Below the pieces are notes generated by a model that saw only the letters and a list, made by a program, of their open reading frames with translations, did no database searches and was not told where the DNA came from. This document shows positions 6,358-12,061 of a stretch of 12,061 nt of DNA, in pieces. The position numbers and the translations under genes are program-made. The stretch is taken from assembly GCA_041594355.1 (NCBI GenBank), contig JBFHMM010000110.1, positions 1 through 12,061 of the forward strand, read 5' to 3'. This DNA is from JAIUZI01 sp041594355. GTDB taxonomy: Bacteria; Pseudomonadota; Alphaproteobacteria; Rhodobacterales; Rhodobacteraceae. The first letter of the stretch is position 1; each line of letters starts with the position of its first letter.

Positions 6358-6382
6358 AGCGCGCCCTCTTTCTCTGCGCTGA

Positions 6383-6411
6383 ATGTGGCATTCGTCGGGG
6401 CAACGGGTCAA
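6383..6411 (-). promoter_or_regulatory. Weak candidate promoter for the MAPEG gene
   Basis: On the minus strand TTGACC (6411-6406) gives a good -35 element. A -10 at the right distance is poor (CCACAT at 17 bases, CACATT at 18). The helicase terminator directly upstream implies that the gene needs its own promoter, which is the main reason to list this one. Confidence 0.3.
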
Positions 6412-6476
6412 TTGCCGTTCGCTTGCGCCACTTCCACAGGGTCCGGCCCACCGTCGGCCCGCTGCCATTGACCATC

Positions 6477-6506
6477 AAAAAAGGGCCCCGCAATGCTGCG
6501 GGACCC
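6477..6506 (-). terminator. Intrinsic terminator after the helicase gene
   Basis: On the minus strand GGGTCCCGCA (6506-6497) pairs with TGCGGGGCCC (6492-6483) around a four-base loop, with one wobble pair. Six T residues follow (6482-6477). It lies 30 bases after the helicase stop codon and separates that gene from the MAPEG gene. A further 6-base inverted repeat, CGGTCG/CGACCG at 6512-6525, lies between the stop and the terminator. Confidence 0.92.
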
Positions 6507-6535
6507 TGTGACGGTCGTTCGACCGGGTTTGATTA

Positions 6536-7822
6536 TCACGCCGCCCGAGAGCGGTTTCGCGACCGGTTCGGACGCCTGCGGCGGCCACCGGGCTTGCCCG
6601 CGCCCCCACCTGCGCCGGACCCTACGCCGCCGCCGGGGCGTCCACCGGGCTTGCCGCCCCGCCCCCTGCCGCCCTGCGCGGGCTTCGCGGCGCCTTCCCA
6701 GGGCGATCCGCTGGCCACCGGAATGTCCCGCTTCATCACTTTCTGGATATCCAGCAGCAGCCCCATTTCGTCCGGCGAACAGAATGCCACGGCGGCGCCT
6801 TCCTTGCCCGCCCGCGCGGTCCGGCCGATCCGGTGCACGTAGTTGTCGGGCACGTTGGGCAGGTCAAAGTTGTAGACATGGCGCACGTCGGGAATGTCGA
6901 TGCCGCGCGCAGCCACATCGGTGGCCACCAGCACCTTCAGCGAGCCCTCGCGAAAGGCCGCCAGAGCCCGGTCGCGCTGACCCTGTGACTTGTTGCCGTG
7001 GATCGAGCCGGTGGCGAACCCGGCGCGGTCCAGCGCCTTCATCAGCCGCTCGGCGCCGTGCTTCGTCCGCGCGAACACCAGCGCCAGATCATCGCGATGC
7101 GCCCCGACCAGCTCGATCAGCAGCCCGGTCTTCTCCGCCTGCGCGATGAAATGCACCTGCTGGGTGATCCGCTCGATCGGCTTGCCCGGCGGCGCCGTCT
7201 CGACCCGCACCGGGTCGGTCAGATAGGTCGCCGCGATCTCGTTCATCAGCTTTGGCATGGTCGCCGAAAACAGCATGGTCTGGCGGTCCTTCGGCAGCTG
7301 CGGTGCGATCTGGCGCAGCGCATGGATAAAGCCCATGTCTAGCATCTGGTCGGCCTCGTCCAGCACCAGGAACCGCGCCAGGTCCAGCCGCACGGCGCGG
7401 CGGTCCATCAGGTCGATCAGCCGGCCCGGCGTCGCCACCAGCAGGTCGACACCGCGTTTCATCGCGTTGATCTGGCCATTGATCGACACGCCGCCGACCA
7501 CCAGCGCGATCTTCACCGGGGTGCCGGCGGCATAGATTTTCAGGTTGTCGACGATCTGCTTGGCCAGTTCCCGCGTCGGCGCCAGGATCAGGCCGCGCAT
7601 CGACTTGGCCTCTGGCTTGCCTTCCATCCGCAGCAGGGTGGACAGCAGCGGCAGGCCAAAGGCCAGCGTCTTGCCGGTGCCGGTCTGCGCCAGCCCCATT
7701 ACGTCACGTCCGTTCATGACATGGGGAATGGCCTTTTTCTGGATCGGTGTTGGATCGGTAATGCCGGCCTCTTCGAGGTTGGCGATCAGTCGGGGCGGCA
7801 GCCCCAGCATGTTGAATTCCAA
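6536..7822 (-). CDS. rhlE: DEAD-box ATP-dependent RNA helicase, RhlE type
   Basis: DEAD-box helicases unwind short RNA duplexes with ATP. RhlE in E. coli acts in ribosome maturation and RNA turnover. All motifs are present in the 428-residue product: Phe 3 and PTPIQ 24-28 (Q motif), AQTGTGKT 45-52, PTRELA 82-87, TPGR 131-134, DEAD 155-158, SAT 186-188, ATDVAARG 300-307, HRIGRTAR 330-337. GGVSIN, DMGFIH and IHGNKSQG match RhlE closely. After about residue 375 comes a Gly/Arg/Lys-rich tail (GGRGRGGKPGGRPGG and RRRRPNRSRNRSR), probably disordered and RNA-binding. I chose the TTG at 7822 because AAGGA lies eight bases before it and it retains the conserved Phe. An ATG at 7810 and a TTG at 7870 are alternatives. 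It is encoded opposite to the ribosomal genes, in the middle of the split spc cluster. Confidence 0.93.
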   Translation of the reverse strand: MEFNMLGLPPRLIANLEEAGITDPTPIQKKAIPHVMNGRDVMGLAQTGTGKTLAFGLPLLSTLLRMEGKPEAKSMRGLILAPTRELAKQIVDNLKIYAAGTPVKIALVVGGVSINGQINAMKRGVDLLVATPGRLIDLMDRRAVRLDLARFLVLDEADQMLDMGFIHALRQIAPQLPKDRQTMLFSATMPKLMNEIAATYLTDPVRVETAPPGKPIERITQQVHFIAQAEKTGLLIELVGAHRDDLALVFARTKHGAERLMKALDRAGFATGSIHGNKSQGQRDRALAAFREGSLKVLVATDVAARGIDIPDVRHVYNFDLPNVPDNYVHRIGRTARAGKEGAAVAFCSPDEMGLLLDIQKVMKRDIPVASGSPWEGAAKPAQGGRGRGGKPGGRPGGGVGSGAGGGAGKPGGRRRRPNRSRNRSRAA

Positions 7823-8221
7823 AATTCTAGTCCTTCGTATCGCGACCGGTCCGAAACCGGCCACGGGCAAGCGGGCTCCGGGCCGCTTCGGGCCATCGGG
7901 GCGTCACTCGTGGGTTACGCGATGACCCGGACAGGGGGGCCGTATTGCCTCCGAGCCGTCACAGCGCCGGACCCCCGCGTGAAATGGGAACCAATGTAGG
8001 GTAGTCTGCCGTGCGGGCCTTTTGTCCTGCGGGCGCTCGGCGCCCGGTCTGCCCGGCTGCCCCGCTCACGCGGCGGGTGCGGCAATAAAGGGGCATATGG
8101 ACCCCGCCCCGCCCCAAGTCAACCCCGCGCCTCTTTCATCTCTTCGCGGATACTCCGGGGGGGGCGTTGAATTGGCCATTGGGCCAGTCGACAATGGCGA
8201 CGAAGGGCTGCCCCTCGCTCC

Positions 8222-8261
8222 CCGCCCGCCGCAGGCGATCCGATCCGCCCGCCGCAGGCGA
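8222..8261. repeat. Two-copy tandem repeat, 23-base period
   Basis: CCGCCCGCCGCAGGCGA occurs at 8222-8238 and again, exactly, at 8245-8261. Six bases separate the copies (TCCGAT), giving a 23-base period. The repeat ends about 15 bases before the -35 element of the rplO promoter. The placement would suit a binding site for a regulator, but simple slippage in GC-rich DNA is equally possible. Confidence 0.7.
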
Positions 8262-8275
8262 ACTGTTCTGCGTTC

Positions 8276-8304
8276 TTGCATCGCCCCCGCCATCCGTCTA
8301 TACG
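8276..8304 (+). promoter_or_regulatory. Candidate promoter of the rplO-secY-adk unit
   Basis: TTGCAT (8276-8281) and TATACG (8299-8304) lie exactly 17 bases apart. Transcription would start near 8311, leaving a leader of roughly 90 bases before rplO. The unit needs its own promoter because the upstream ribosomal genes end at a strong terminator and the helicase gene points away. Confidence 0.6.
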
Positions 8305-8403
8305 CGCCCGGTGGACCGCTTTGGCTCCGCAGAATCAACATCAAGAAACGCCGTGGTTGCCTCAATACGCTTCGAGGGGCACATCCGGCTCAGGAGAAGC
8401 GAA

Positions 8404-8874
8404 ATGAAACTCAACGAACTGCGCGACAATCCAGGCGCAACCAAATCCCGCAAGCGCGTCGGGCGCGGCCCCGGCTCTGGCACCGGCAAGACCGCCGGTC
8501 GTGGTATCAAGGGTCAGAAATCCCGCTCGGGTGTTGCCATCAACGGCTATGAGGGCGGCCAGATGCCGCTCTATCAGCGTCTGCCCAAGCGCGGCTTCAA
8601 CAAGCCAAACCGCAAATCCTTTGCCGTGGTGAACCTCGGCCTGATCCAGAAATTCATCGACCTGGGCAAGCTGGACGCCGGTTCTGAGATCACCGAAGAC
8701 GCGCTGGTTGCCTCCGGTCTGGTCCGCCGCAAGCTGGACGGCGTTCGGGTTCTGGCCAAGGGCGAGCTGACCGCCAAGGTCACGCTGAACGTCACCGGCG
8801 CCTCGAAATCCGCGATCGACGCGGTCGAGAAGGCGGGCGGCGCGCTGACGGTTGCGGCAGCTGCTGCAGACTAA
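8404..8874 (+). CDS. rplO: 50S ribosomal protein L15
   Basis: L15 is a late-assembly protein of the large subunit that spans several 23S rRNA domains. The 156-residue product begins MKLNELRDNPGATKSRKR. It has the Gly-rich RNA-binding region GRGPGSGTGKTAGRG (residues 20-34), then GQKSRSG, GGQMPLYQRLPKRGF (about 51-65) and a compact C-terminal domain ending TVAAAAAD. The start is set by AGGAG eight bases upstream and by the family's N-terminus; the frame is open further upstream without meaning. It is the first gene of its unit here, separated from rpmD by 2.6 kb. Confidence 0.97.
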   Translation: MKLNELRDNPGATKSRKRVGRGPGSGTGKTAGRGIKGQKSRSGVAINGYEGGQMPLYQRLPKRGFNKPNRKSFAVVNLGLIQKFIDLGKLDAGSEITEDALVASGLVRRKLDGVRVLAKGELTAKVTLNVTGASKSAIDAVEKAGGALTVAAAAAD

Positions 8875-8922
8875 CGGGTTGTGAGCGGCCTCCGCGCCGC
8901 TTACATAGACCCCAGTTTTCCC

Positions 8923-8962
8923 AAACGCCGCCCCGGCCGGAAAACGGCTTCGGGCGGTGTTT
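8923..8962 (+). promoter_or_regulatory. Large two-tier hairpin between rplO and secY
   Basis: AAACGCCGCCC (8923-8933) pairs with GGGCGGTGTTT (8952-8962) with one wobble pair. Inside it GCCG (8936-8939) pairs with CGGC (8945-8948) around GAAAA. The stem is followed by only one more T and then CACAAAA. It therefore looks like a weak terminator or attenuator, or an mRNA-stability element, that could lower secY and adk output relative to rplO. It ends 21 bases before the chosen secY start. Confidence 0.6.
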
Positions 8963-8983
8963 TCACAAAAGAGACCGCGTTTC

Positions 8984-10351
8984 ATGGTATCAGCAGCAGA
9001 ACAAATGGCGGCAAACACCAGCTGGGCCGCCCTGGGCAAAGCCACAGATCTGCGTAACCGCATCTTCTTCACCCTCGGCCTCCTGATCGTCTATCGGTTG
9101 GGCACCTTTATCCCGGTGCCGGGGATCGACGGGATCGCGCTGCGTGAATTCATGGAACAGGCGGGTCAGGGCATCGGTGGCATGGTGTCGATGTTCACCG
9201 GCGGCGCACTCGGCCGTATGGGCATCTTTGCCCTCGGTATCATGCCCTATATTTCTGCCTCGATCATCGTTCAGCTGCTGACGGCCATGGTGCCCTCGCT
9301 CGAACAGCTCAAGAAAGAGGGCGAACAGGGCCGCAAGAAGATCAACCAGTACACCCGCTTGGGCACGGTTGCTCTGGCCACGGTGCAGGCCTACGGCCTT
9401 GCGGTTTCGCTGGAAACGGGGGATCTGGCCACCGATCCGGGCATGTTCTTCCGCTTTTCCTGCATGATCACCCTGGTGGGCGGCACAATGTTCCTGATGT
9501 GGCTGGGCGAACAGATCACCGCGCGCGGCGTCGGAAACGGCATCTCGCTGATCATTTTTGTCGGCATCATCGCCGAGGTGCCCGCCGCCATCGCCCAGTT
9601 CTTCGCCTCCGGCCGCTCTGGCGCGATCAGCCCGGCGGTGATCGTCGGCGTGATCGTGATGGTGATCGCCGTGATCACCTTCGTTGTGTTCATGGAACGC
9701 GCCCTGCGCAAGATCCACATCCAGTACCCGCGCCGCCAGGTCGGCATGAAGGTCTATGACGGCGGATCGTCCCACTTGCCGGTCAAGGTCAACCCCGCCG
9801 GCGTGATCCCGGCGATCTTCGCCAGCTCGCTCTTGCTGCTGCCGGTCACCATCTCGACCTTCAGCCAGGGCAGCGCCTCGGGTCCGGTCATGTCGTGGCT
9901 TTTGGCCAACTTTGGCCCCGGACAGCCGCTCTACCTGCTGTTCTTCGCCTCGATGATCGTGTTCTTCGCGTATTTCTATACCTTCAACGTGTCGTTCAAA
10001 CCCGATGACGTGGCCGACAACCTGAAGAACCAGAACGGTTTCGTCCCCGGCATTCGCCCGGGCAAAAAGACGGCCGAATACCTGGAATACGTGGTCAACC
10101 GCGTTCTGGTCCTGGGTGCGGCCTATCTGGCCGCCGTCTGCATGTTGCCGGAAATACTGCGCGGCCAGTTCGCCATTCCCTTCTACTTCGGCGGCACCTC
10201 GGTGCTGATCATCGTGTCCGTGACCATGGACACCATCCAGCAGATCCAGAGCCACCTGCTGGCGCACCAGTACGAAGGTCTGATCGAGAAATCACAGCTG
10301 CGCGGCAAGGGCAGCAAGAAACGGGGCAAGCGAGGGCCAGCACGCCGATGA
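8984..10351 (+). CDS. secY: Preprotein translocase subunit SecY
   Basis: SecY forms the protein-conducting channel of the inner membrane with SecE and SecG, and it docks SecA and translating ribosomes. The 455-residue product has the ten-helix layout. TM1 is near residues 27-45, ending in GTFIPVPGID. The plug and TM2 region contains GGALGRMGIFALGIMPYISA (in part). The large cytoplasmic loop between TM6 and TM7 carries RRQVGMKVYDGG. The conserved NFKPDDVA-like SFKPDDVADN and the loop NQNGFVPGIRPGKKT follow. It ends in a basic tail with HQYEGLIEKSQLRGKG. I chose ATG 8984, which gives MVSAAEQMAANTSW as in relatives I recall. A GTG at 8957 would lie inside the upstream hairpin. The ribosome binding site is weak (AGAGA). 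It overlaps adk by four bases. Confidence 0.96.
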   Translation: MVSAAEQMAANTSWAALGKATDLRNRIFFTLGLLIVYRLGTFIPVPGIDGIALREFMEQAGQGIGGMVSMFTGGALGRMGIFALGIMPYISASIIVQLLTAMVPSLEQLKKEGEQGRKKINQYTRLGTVALATVQAYGLAVSLETGDLATDPGMFFRFSCMITLVGGTMFLMWLGEQITARGVGNGISLIIFVGIIAEVPAAIAQFFASGRSGAISPAVIVGVIVMVIAVITFVVFMERALRKIHIQYPRRQVGMKVYDGGSSHLPVKVNPAGVIPAIFASSLLLLPVTISTFSQGSASGPVMSWLLANFGPGQPLYLLFFASMIVFFAYFYTFNVSFKPDDVADNLKNQNGFVPGIRPGKKTAEYLEYVVNRVLVLGAAYLAAVCMLPEILRGQFAIPFYFGGTSVLIIVSVTMDTIQQIQSHLLAHQYEGLIEKSQLRGKGSKKRGKRGPARR

Positions 10352-10923
10352 ACATTATTCTGTTGGGGCCCCCGGGGGCCGGTAAGGGCACCCAGGCCGG
10401 GATGCTGGTGGAAGAACGCGGCATGGTGCAGCTGAGCACCGGTGACATGCTGCGCGCGGCCCGCACCTCGGGCACCAAGATGGGCAAGATCGTCGCCGAC
10501 GTCATGGATCGCGGCGAACTGGTGACCGACGAGATCGTGATTGGCCTGATCCGCGAACAGCTGGACACTGCGGAAGGCAACGGTTTTATCTTCGACGGCT
10601 TCCCGCGCACCCTGGCCCAGGCCGACGCGCTGGGTGATCTGCTGGCGGAAAAGGGTGAAACCCTCGATGCCGTGATCGAAATGCAGGTTGATGACGAAAC
10701 GCTGGTCAAGCGCATCGTGAACCGCGCCAAAGAGGCCGCCGCCGCAGGGCAGCCGGTGCGCGCGGACGACAACGAAGACAGCGTGCGCATCCGCCTGATG
10801 GAATACTACAAGAAGACCGCGCCGCTGATCGGCTATTACCACGCAAAGGGCAACCTGACCTCGATCGACGGGTTGGGCGAGATCGCCGAGGTCAAAGCGG
10901 CGATTGCCGGGGTTCTGGGCTAG
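10348..10923 (+). CDS. adk: Adenylate kinase
   Basis: Adk interconverts 2 ADP and ATP plus AMP in the cytoplasm, maintaining energy charge. The 191-residue product has the P-loop GPPGAGKGT (7-15), the AMP-site TGDMLR (31-36), FDGFPRT (82-88), and Arg/Asp-rich LID residues VRADDNEDSVRIRL (137-150). The segment between KRI and RADD is short and Cys-free, so this is the short form without the zinc-binding LID. The ATG overlaps the secY TGA in ATGA, indicating translational coupling. secY-adk pairing is widespread in bacteria. No T-rich terminator follows; only a 6-base inverted repeat, CCGAGC/GCTCGG at 10952-10969, is seen. Confidence 0.96.
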   Translation: MNIILLGPPGAGKGTQAGMLVEERGMVQLSTGDMLRAARTSGTKMGKIVADVMDRGELVTDEIVIGLIREQLDTAEGNGFIFDGFPRTLAQADALGDLLAEKGETLDAVIEMQVDDETLVKRIVNRAKEAAAAGQPVRADDNEDSVRIRLMEYYKKTAPLIGYYHAKGNLTSIDGLGEIAEVKAAIAGVLG

Positions 10924-11009
10924 GCCGGTTTTACCTGCCCAAGCGATAGCACCGAGCCCGCCCGCTCGGACCTGCGGGACATCGAAAGCACGATCCACAG
11001 ATACCGCTT

Positions 11010-11243
11010 CTAGACGGGCGTCATCCAGATATCGGCGGCGGCGGCCCTGCTTGGCGCGATGTACCCCACGCGCTGACTTGGATCTTGGGGGCGGACCATC
11101 GGGCTGGGCGTTGTCTCCACATCGGTCAGGCGCTCCAGATCCAAGGCGCGAAGAATCCGGACGCTGTTTTCCGGGCTGCTGACGTCGAAGAAGGTGTTCG
11201 CCTGGGCAGCGTTGCGCCCAAACGCGGACGATCTGCACGGCGT
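11010..11243 (-). pseudogene. Possible C-terminal coding remnant, unrecognised
   Basis: On the minus strand a frame is open from just after a TAA (11246-11244) to a TAG (11012-11010), 77 codons. It has no good start codon or ribosome binding site. The translation looks protein-like rather than random: NTFFDVSSPENSVRILRALD, then LERLTDVETTPSPMVRP, then RVGYIAPSRAAAADIWMTPV at the end. By my count about four fifths of the third codon positions checked are G or C, as in the real genes nearby. I do not recognise the family. A truncated gene tail is my best guess; chance is possible. Confidence 0.3.
11069..11150. repeat. Long inverted repeat, 14 paired bases with a bulge
   Basis: CGCGC (11069-11073) and CTTGGATCT (11077-11085) pair with AGATCCAAG (11137-11145) and GCGCG (11146-11150). 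A three-base bulge (TGA) interrupts the left arm. The arms enclose 51 bases. The repeat lies inside the possible minus-strand coding remnant, so it may be fortuitous. No T-run follows it. Confidence 0.55.
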
Positions 11244-11416
11244 TTAGGAAAGGCGCCGCGCTCAACCGATCCGCAGGGTACAGCCAAGAGGGGAGTTGCG
11301 CGGCGTTGCGGCGCGGCGGGGGGAAACCCCATCATACAGGCGCCGAACGGTCGGGTGGGCCAAGGGGGCCCGGCACGGGTTTTCGAAGGTTCCCGACAAA
11401 ACCGCGTCCTGGGGTC

Positions 11417-11445
11417 TTGACCCTATCCCGAAAACCCCATATCGA
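11417..11445 (+). promoter_or_regulatory. Promoter of the rpsM (alpha-type) operon
   Basis: TTGACC (11417-11422) and TATCGA (11440-11445) are spaced by 17 bases, the best -35/-10 pair in the window. The expected start near 11452 would leave a leader of about 150 bases before rpsM. It shows rpsM begins a transcription unit separate from rplO-secY-adk. Confidence 0.65.
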
Positions 11446-11450
11446 CCCCC

Positions 11451-11483
11451 ATCCCGCAAGGGAATCAAACGCGTGGGCGGGAT
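11451..11483 (+). promoter_or_regulatory. Leader stem at the predicted rpsM transcript start
   Basis: ATCCCGC (11451-11457) and GCGGGAT (11477-11483) are exact 7-base inverted arms with a 19-base centre. If transcription starts near 11452, the stem would be at the extreme 5' end of the message. That position suits protection from decay or a role in leader folding. Confidence 0.4.
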
Positions 11484-11550
11484 TCGCTCGTTCCGCGCGG
11501 ATCACCTCGCAAACTGCTGGGCTCGCTGGCGCCACTGCCAAGGTCCGAGC

Positions 11551-11587
11551 GTTGTGAAAAAAGGTTCCGGCATTACGGAACCGCAAC
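11551..11587 (+). promoter_or_regulatory. Leader hairpin just upstream of the rpsM ribosome binding site
   Basis: GGTTCCG (11563-11569) pairs exactly with CGGAACC (11576-11582) around a six-base loop. GTTG (11551-11554) can add an outer helix with CAAC (11584-11587). The Shine-Dalgarno (AAAGGAAAG) starts a few bases later. In E. coli the same operon is repressed by S4 binding a pseudoknot at this place. Whether this hairpin serves that purpose is inference only; no E. coli-like sequence is visible. Confidence 0.5.
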
Positions 11588-11604
11588 GAAAAGGAAAGTG
11601 ACAC

Positions 11605-11973
11605 GTGGCACGTATTGCCGGCGTAAACATCCCGACTGCCAAGCGGGTCCCCATCGCCCTTACCTATATCACCGGAATCGGCAACACCTCGGCCAAAGCG
11701 ATCTGCGAAGCCGTGGGAATCGAACTTACCCGCCGGGTGAACGAACTGTCCGATGCCGAAGTTCTGGCCATCCGCGAGCACATCGACGCCAACTACTCCG
11801 TCGAAGGCGACCTTCGCCGCGAGACCCAGATGAACATCAAGCGCCTGATGGACCTGGGCTGCTATCGCGGTCTGCGTCATCGCCGCAACCTGCCTGTGCG
11901 CGGTCAGCGTACCCACACCAACGCTCGTACCCGCAAGGGCCCGGCCAAGCCGATCGCCGGCAAGAAGAAATAA
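11605..11973 (+). CDS. rpsM: 30S ribosomal protein S13
   Basis: S13 sits in the head of the small subunit and bridges to L5 in the large subunit. The 122-residue product starts MARIAGVNIPTAKRVPIALT and has the helix-two-turn-helix region YITGIGNTSAKAICEAVGI (about residues 22-40). The signature RGLRHRRNLPVRGQRTHTNA is followed by a basic tail ending AGKKK. The start codon is GTG at 11605, preceded by AAAGGAAAG. It is the only ribosomal-protein gene in the window that does not begin with ATG. rpsK follows after 15 bases. Confidence 0.97.
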   Translation: MARIAGVNIPTAKRVPIALTYITGIGNTSAKAICEAVGIELTRRVNELSDAEVLAIREHIDANYSVEGDLRRETQMNIKRLMDLGCYRGLRHRRNLPVRGQRTHTNARTRKGPAKPIAGKKK

Positions 11974-11988
11974 GGGAGGGCAGGACTT

Positions 11989-12061
11989 ATGGCACGCGAT
12001 AAGACTCGTATGAAGCGCAAAGAACGTAAAAACATCGCCGCAGGTGTGGCGCATGTGAACA
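11989..12061 (+). CDS. rpsK: 30S ribosomal protein S11, 5' end only
   Basis: S11 is a small-subunit platform protein that contacts mRNA near the E site. Only the first 24 codons fall inside the window. They read MARDKTRMKRKERKNIAAGV and continue AHVN, the start of the S11 family, whose ...NIxxGxAHVxxxFNNT region would follow outside the window. AGGGAGG lies just upstream, overlapping the end of the rpsM stop region. The gene order rpsM-rpsK predicts rpsD or rpoA next; alphaproteobacteria usually have rpoA and rplQ. Confidence 0.95.
   Translation, partial: MARDKTRMKRKERKNIAAGVAHVN

Larger units (their letters stand above)
7823..8403. other. Divergent intergenic region between the helicase gene and rplO
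   Basis: No gene is supported here. The 581 bases hold the rplO promoter, a 17-base direct repeat, a perfect 7-base hairpin CGGGCGC-TCG-GCGCCCG (8030-8046) and a 7-base inverted repeat GCCATTG/CAATGGC (8175-8181 and 8192-8198). An open frame runs in front of rplO from 8167, but it lacks a ribosome binding site and is much longer than L15 should be. I found no convincing promoter for the helicase gene. Confidence 0.6.
10924..11604. other. Gap of about 680 bases between adk and rpsM
   Basis: No intact gene is supported. The gap holds an inverted repeat with no T-run just after adk (10952-10969), a possible minus-strand coding remnant (11010-11243), a long inverted repeat (11069-11150), a promoter (11417-11445) and leader hairpins ahead of rpsM. 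The plus-strand open frames here lack ribosome binding sites and recognisable motifs. Confidence 0.6.

Noticed and set aside
8222..8261. Start of a CRISPR array
   Set aside because: Only two copies with a six-base spacer, no further repeats, and no cas genes nearby.
8167..8403. Upstream extension of the rplO reading frame
   Set aside because: It has no ribosome binding site, crosses the predicted promoter, and would add about 80 residues never seen in L15. The ATG at 8404 has AGGAG and the family N-terminus.
8957..8983. GTG start that would lengthen SecY by nine residues
   Set aside because: The codon lies within the stem of the rplO-secY hairpin, and the added residues are not part of SecY as I know it. 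ATG 8984 is preferred.
8990..10267. A 425-codon minus-strand open frame opposite secY
   Set aside because: It is a shadow of secY: strongly His/Asp/Gly-rich, low-complexity, and without a ribosome binding site.
10183..11265. A 360-codon minus-strand open frame opposite adk and the following gap
   Set aside because: Most of it is antisense to adk. The gap portion looks less protein-like than another minus-strand frame there, which I reported instead as a weak remnant.
1..12061. tRNA or rRNA genes
   Set aside because: I looked for tRNA T-arm and CCA-end patterns and conserved rRNA segments in the gaps and saw none. A covariance-model scan would be decisive.

Overview
The window is a ribosomal-protein gene cluster from a GC-rich alphaproteobacterium. 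Protein similarity and gene order (secY-adk-rpsM, no rpmJ after secY, long zinc-free S14) point to the Rhodobacteraceae/Roseobacter group. That placement is inference from recalled family sequences, not a database search. Most of the window is housekeeping DNA. I see no convincing new biological system; the notable features are structural and concern how the ribosomal cluster is cut into separate transcription units.

Layout. 1-265: unassigned flank and probable end of an insertion sequence. 266-960 (-): internally deleted, frameshifted IS5-family transposase. About 1019-1216 (+): unrecognised short coding stretch that looks like the tail of a broken gene. 1217-1430: non-coding, with a candidate promoter. 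1431-5794 (+): rpmC-rpsQ-rplN-rplX-rplE-rpsN-rpsH-rplF-rplR-rpsE-rpmD, closed by a strong intrinsic terminator at 5822-5856. A 181-base insert full of hairpins and a palindromic repeat lies between rplR and rpsE.

5893-7822 (-): two genes facing against the ribosomal genes, a MAPEG-family membrane protein and a RhlE-type DEAD-box RNA helicase, with a terminator between them. 7823-8403: divergent intergenic region carrying a good promoter for rplO and a 23-base tandem repeat. 8404-10923 (+): rplO-secY-adk, with a large hairpin between rplO and secY and a 4-base overlap of secY and adk. 10924-11604: 680 bases without an intact gene; it holds a possible gene remnant on the minus strand, a long inverted repeat, a consensus-like promoter and a leader hairpin. 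11605-12061 (+): rpsM (GTG start) and the first 24 codons of rpsK, the start of an alpha-type operon that runs off the window.

The plus-strand genes make large- and small-subunit ribosomal proteins. SecY is the membrane channel that receives ribosomes translating membrane and secreted proteins, and Adk balances adenine nucleotides. The classical spc operon is therefore present but split into three plus-strand transcription units (rpmC to rpmD, rplO to adk, rpsM onward), each with its own candidate promoter.
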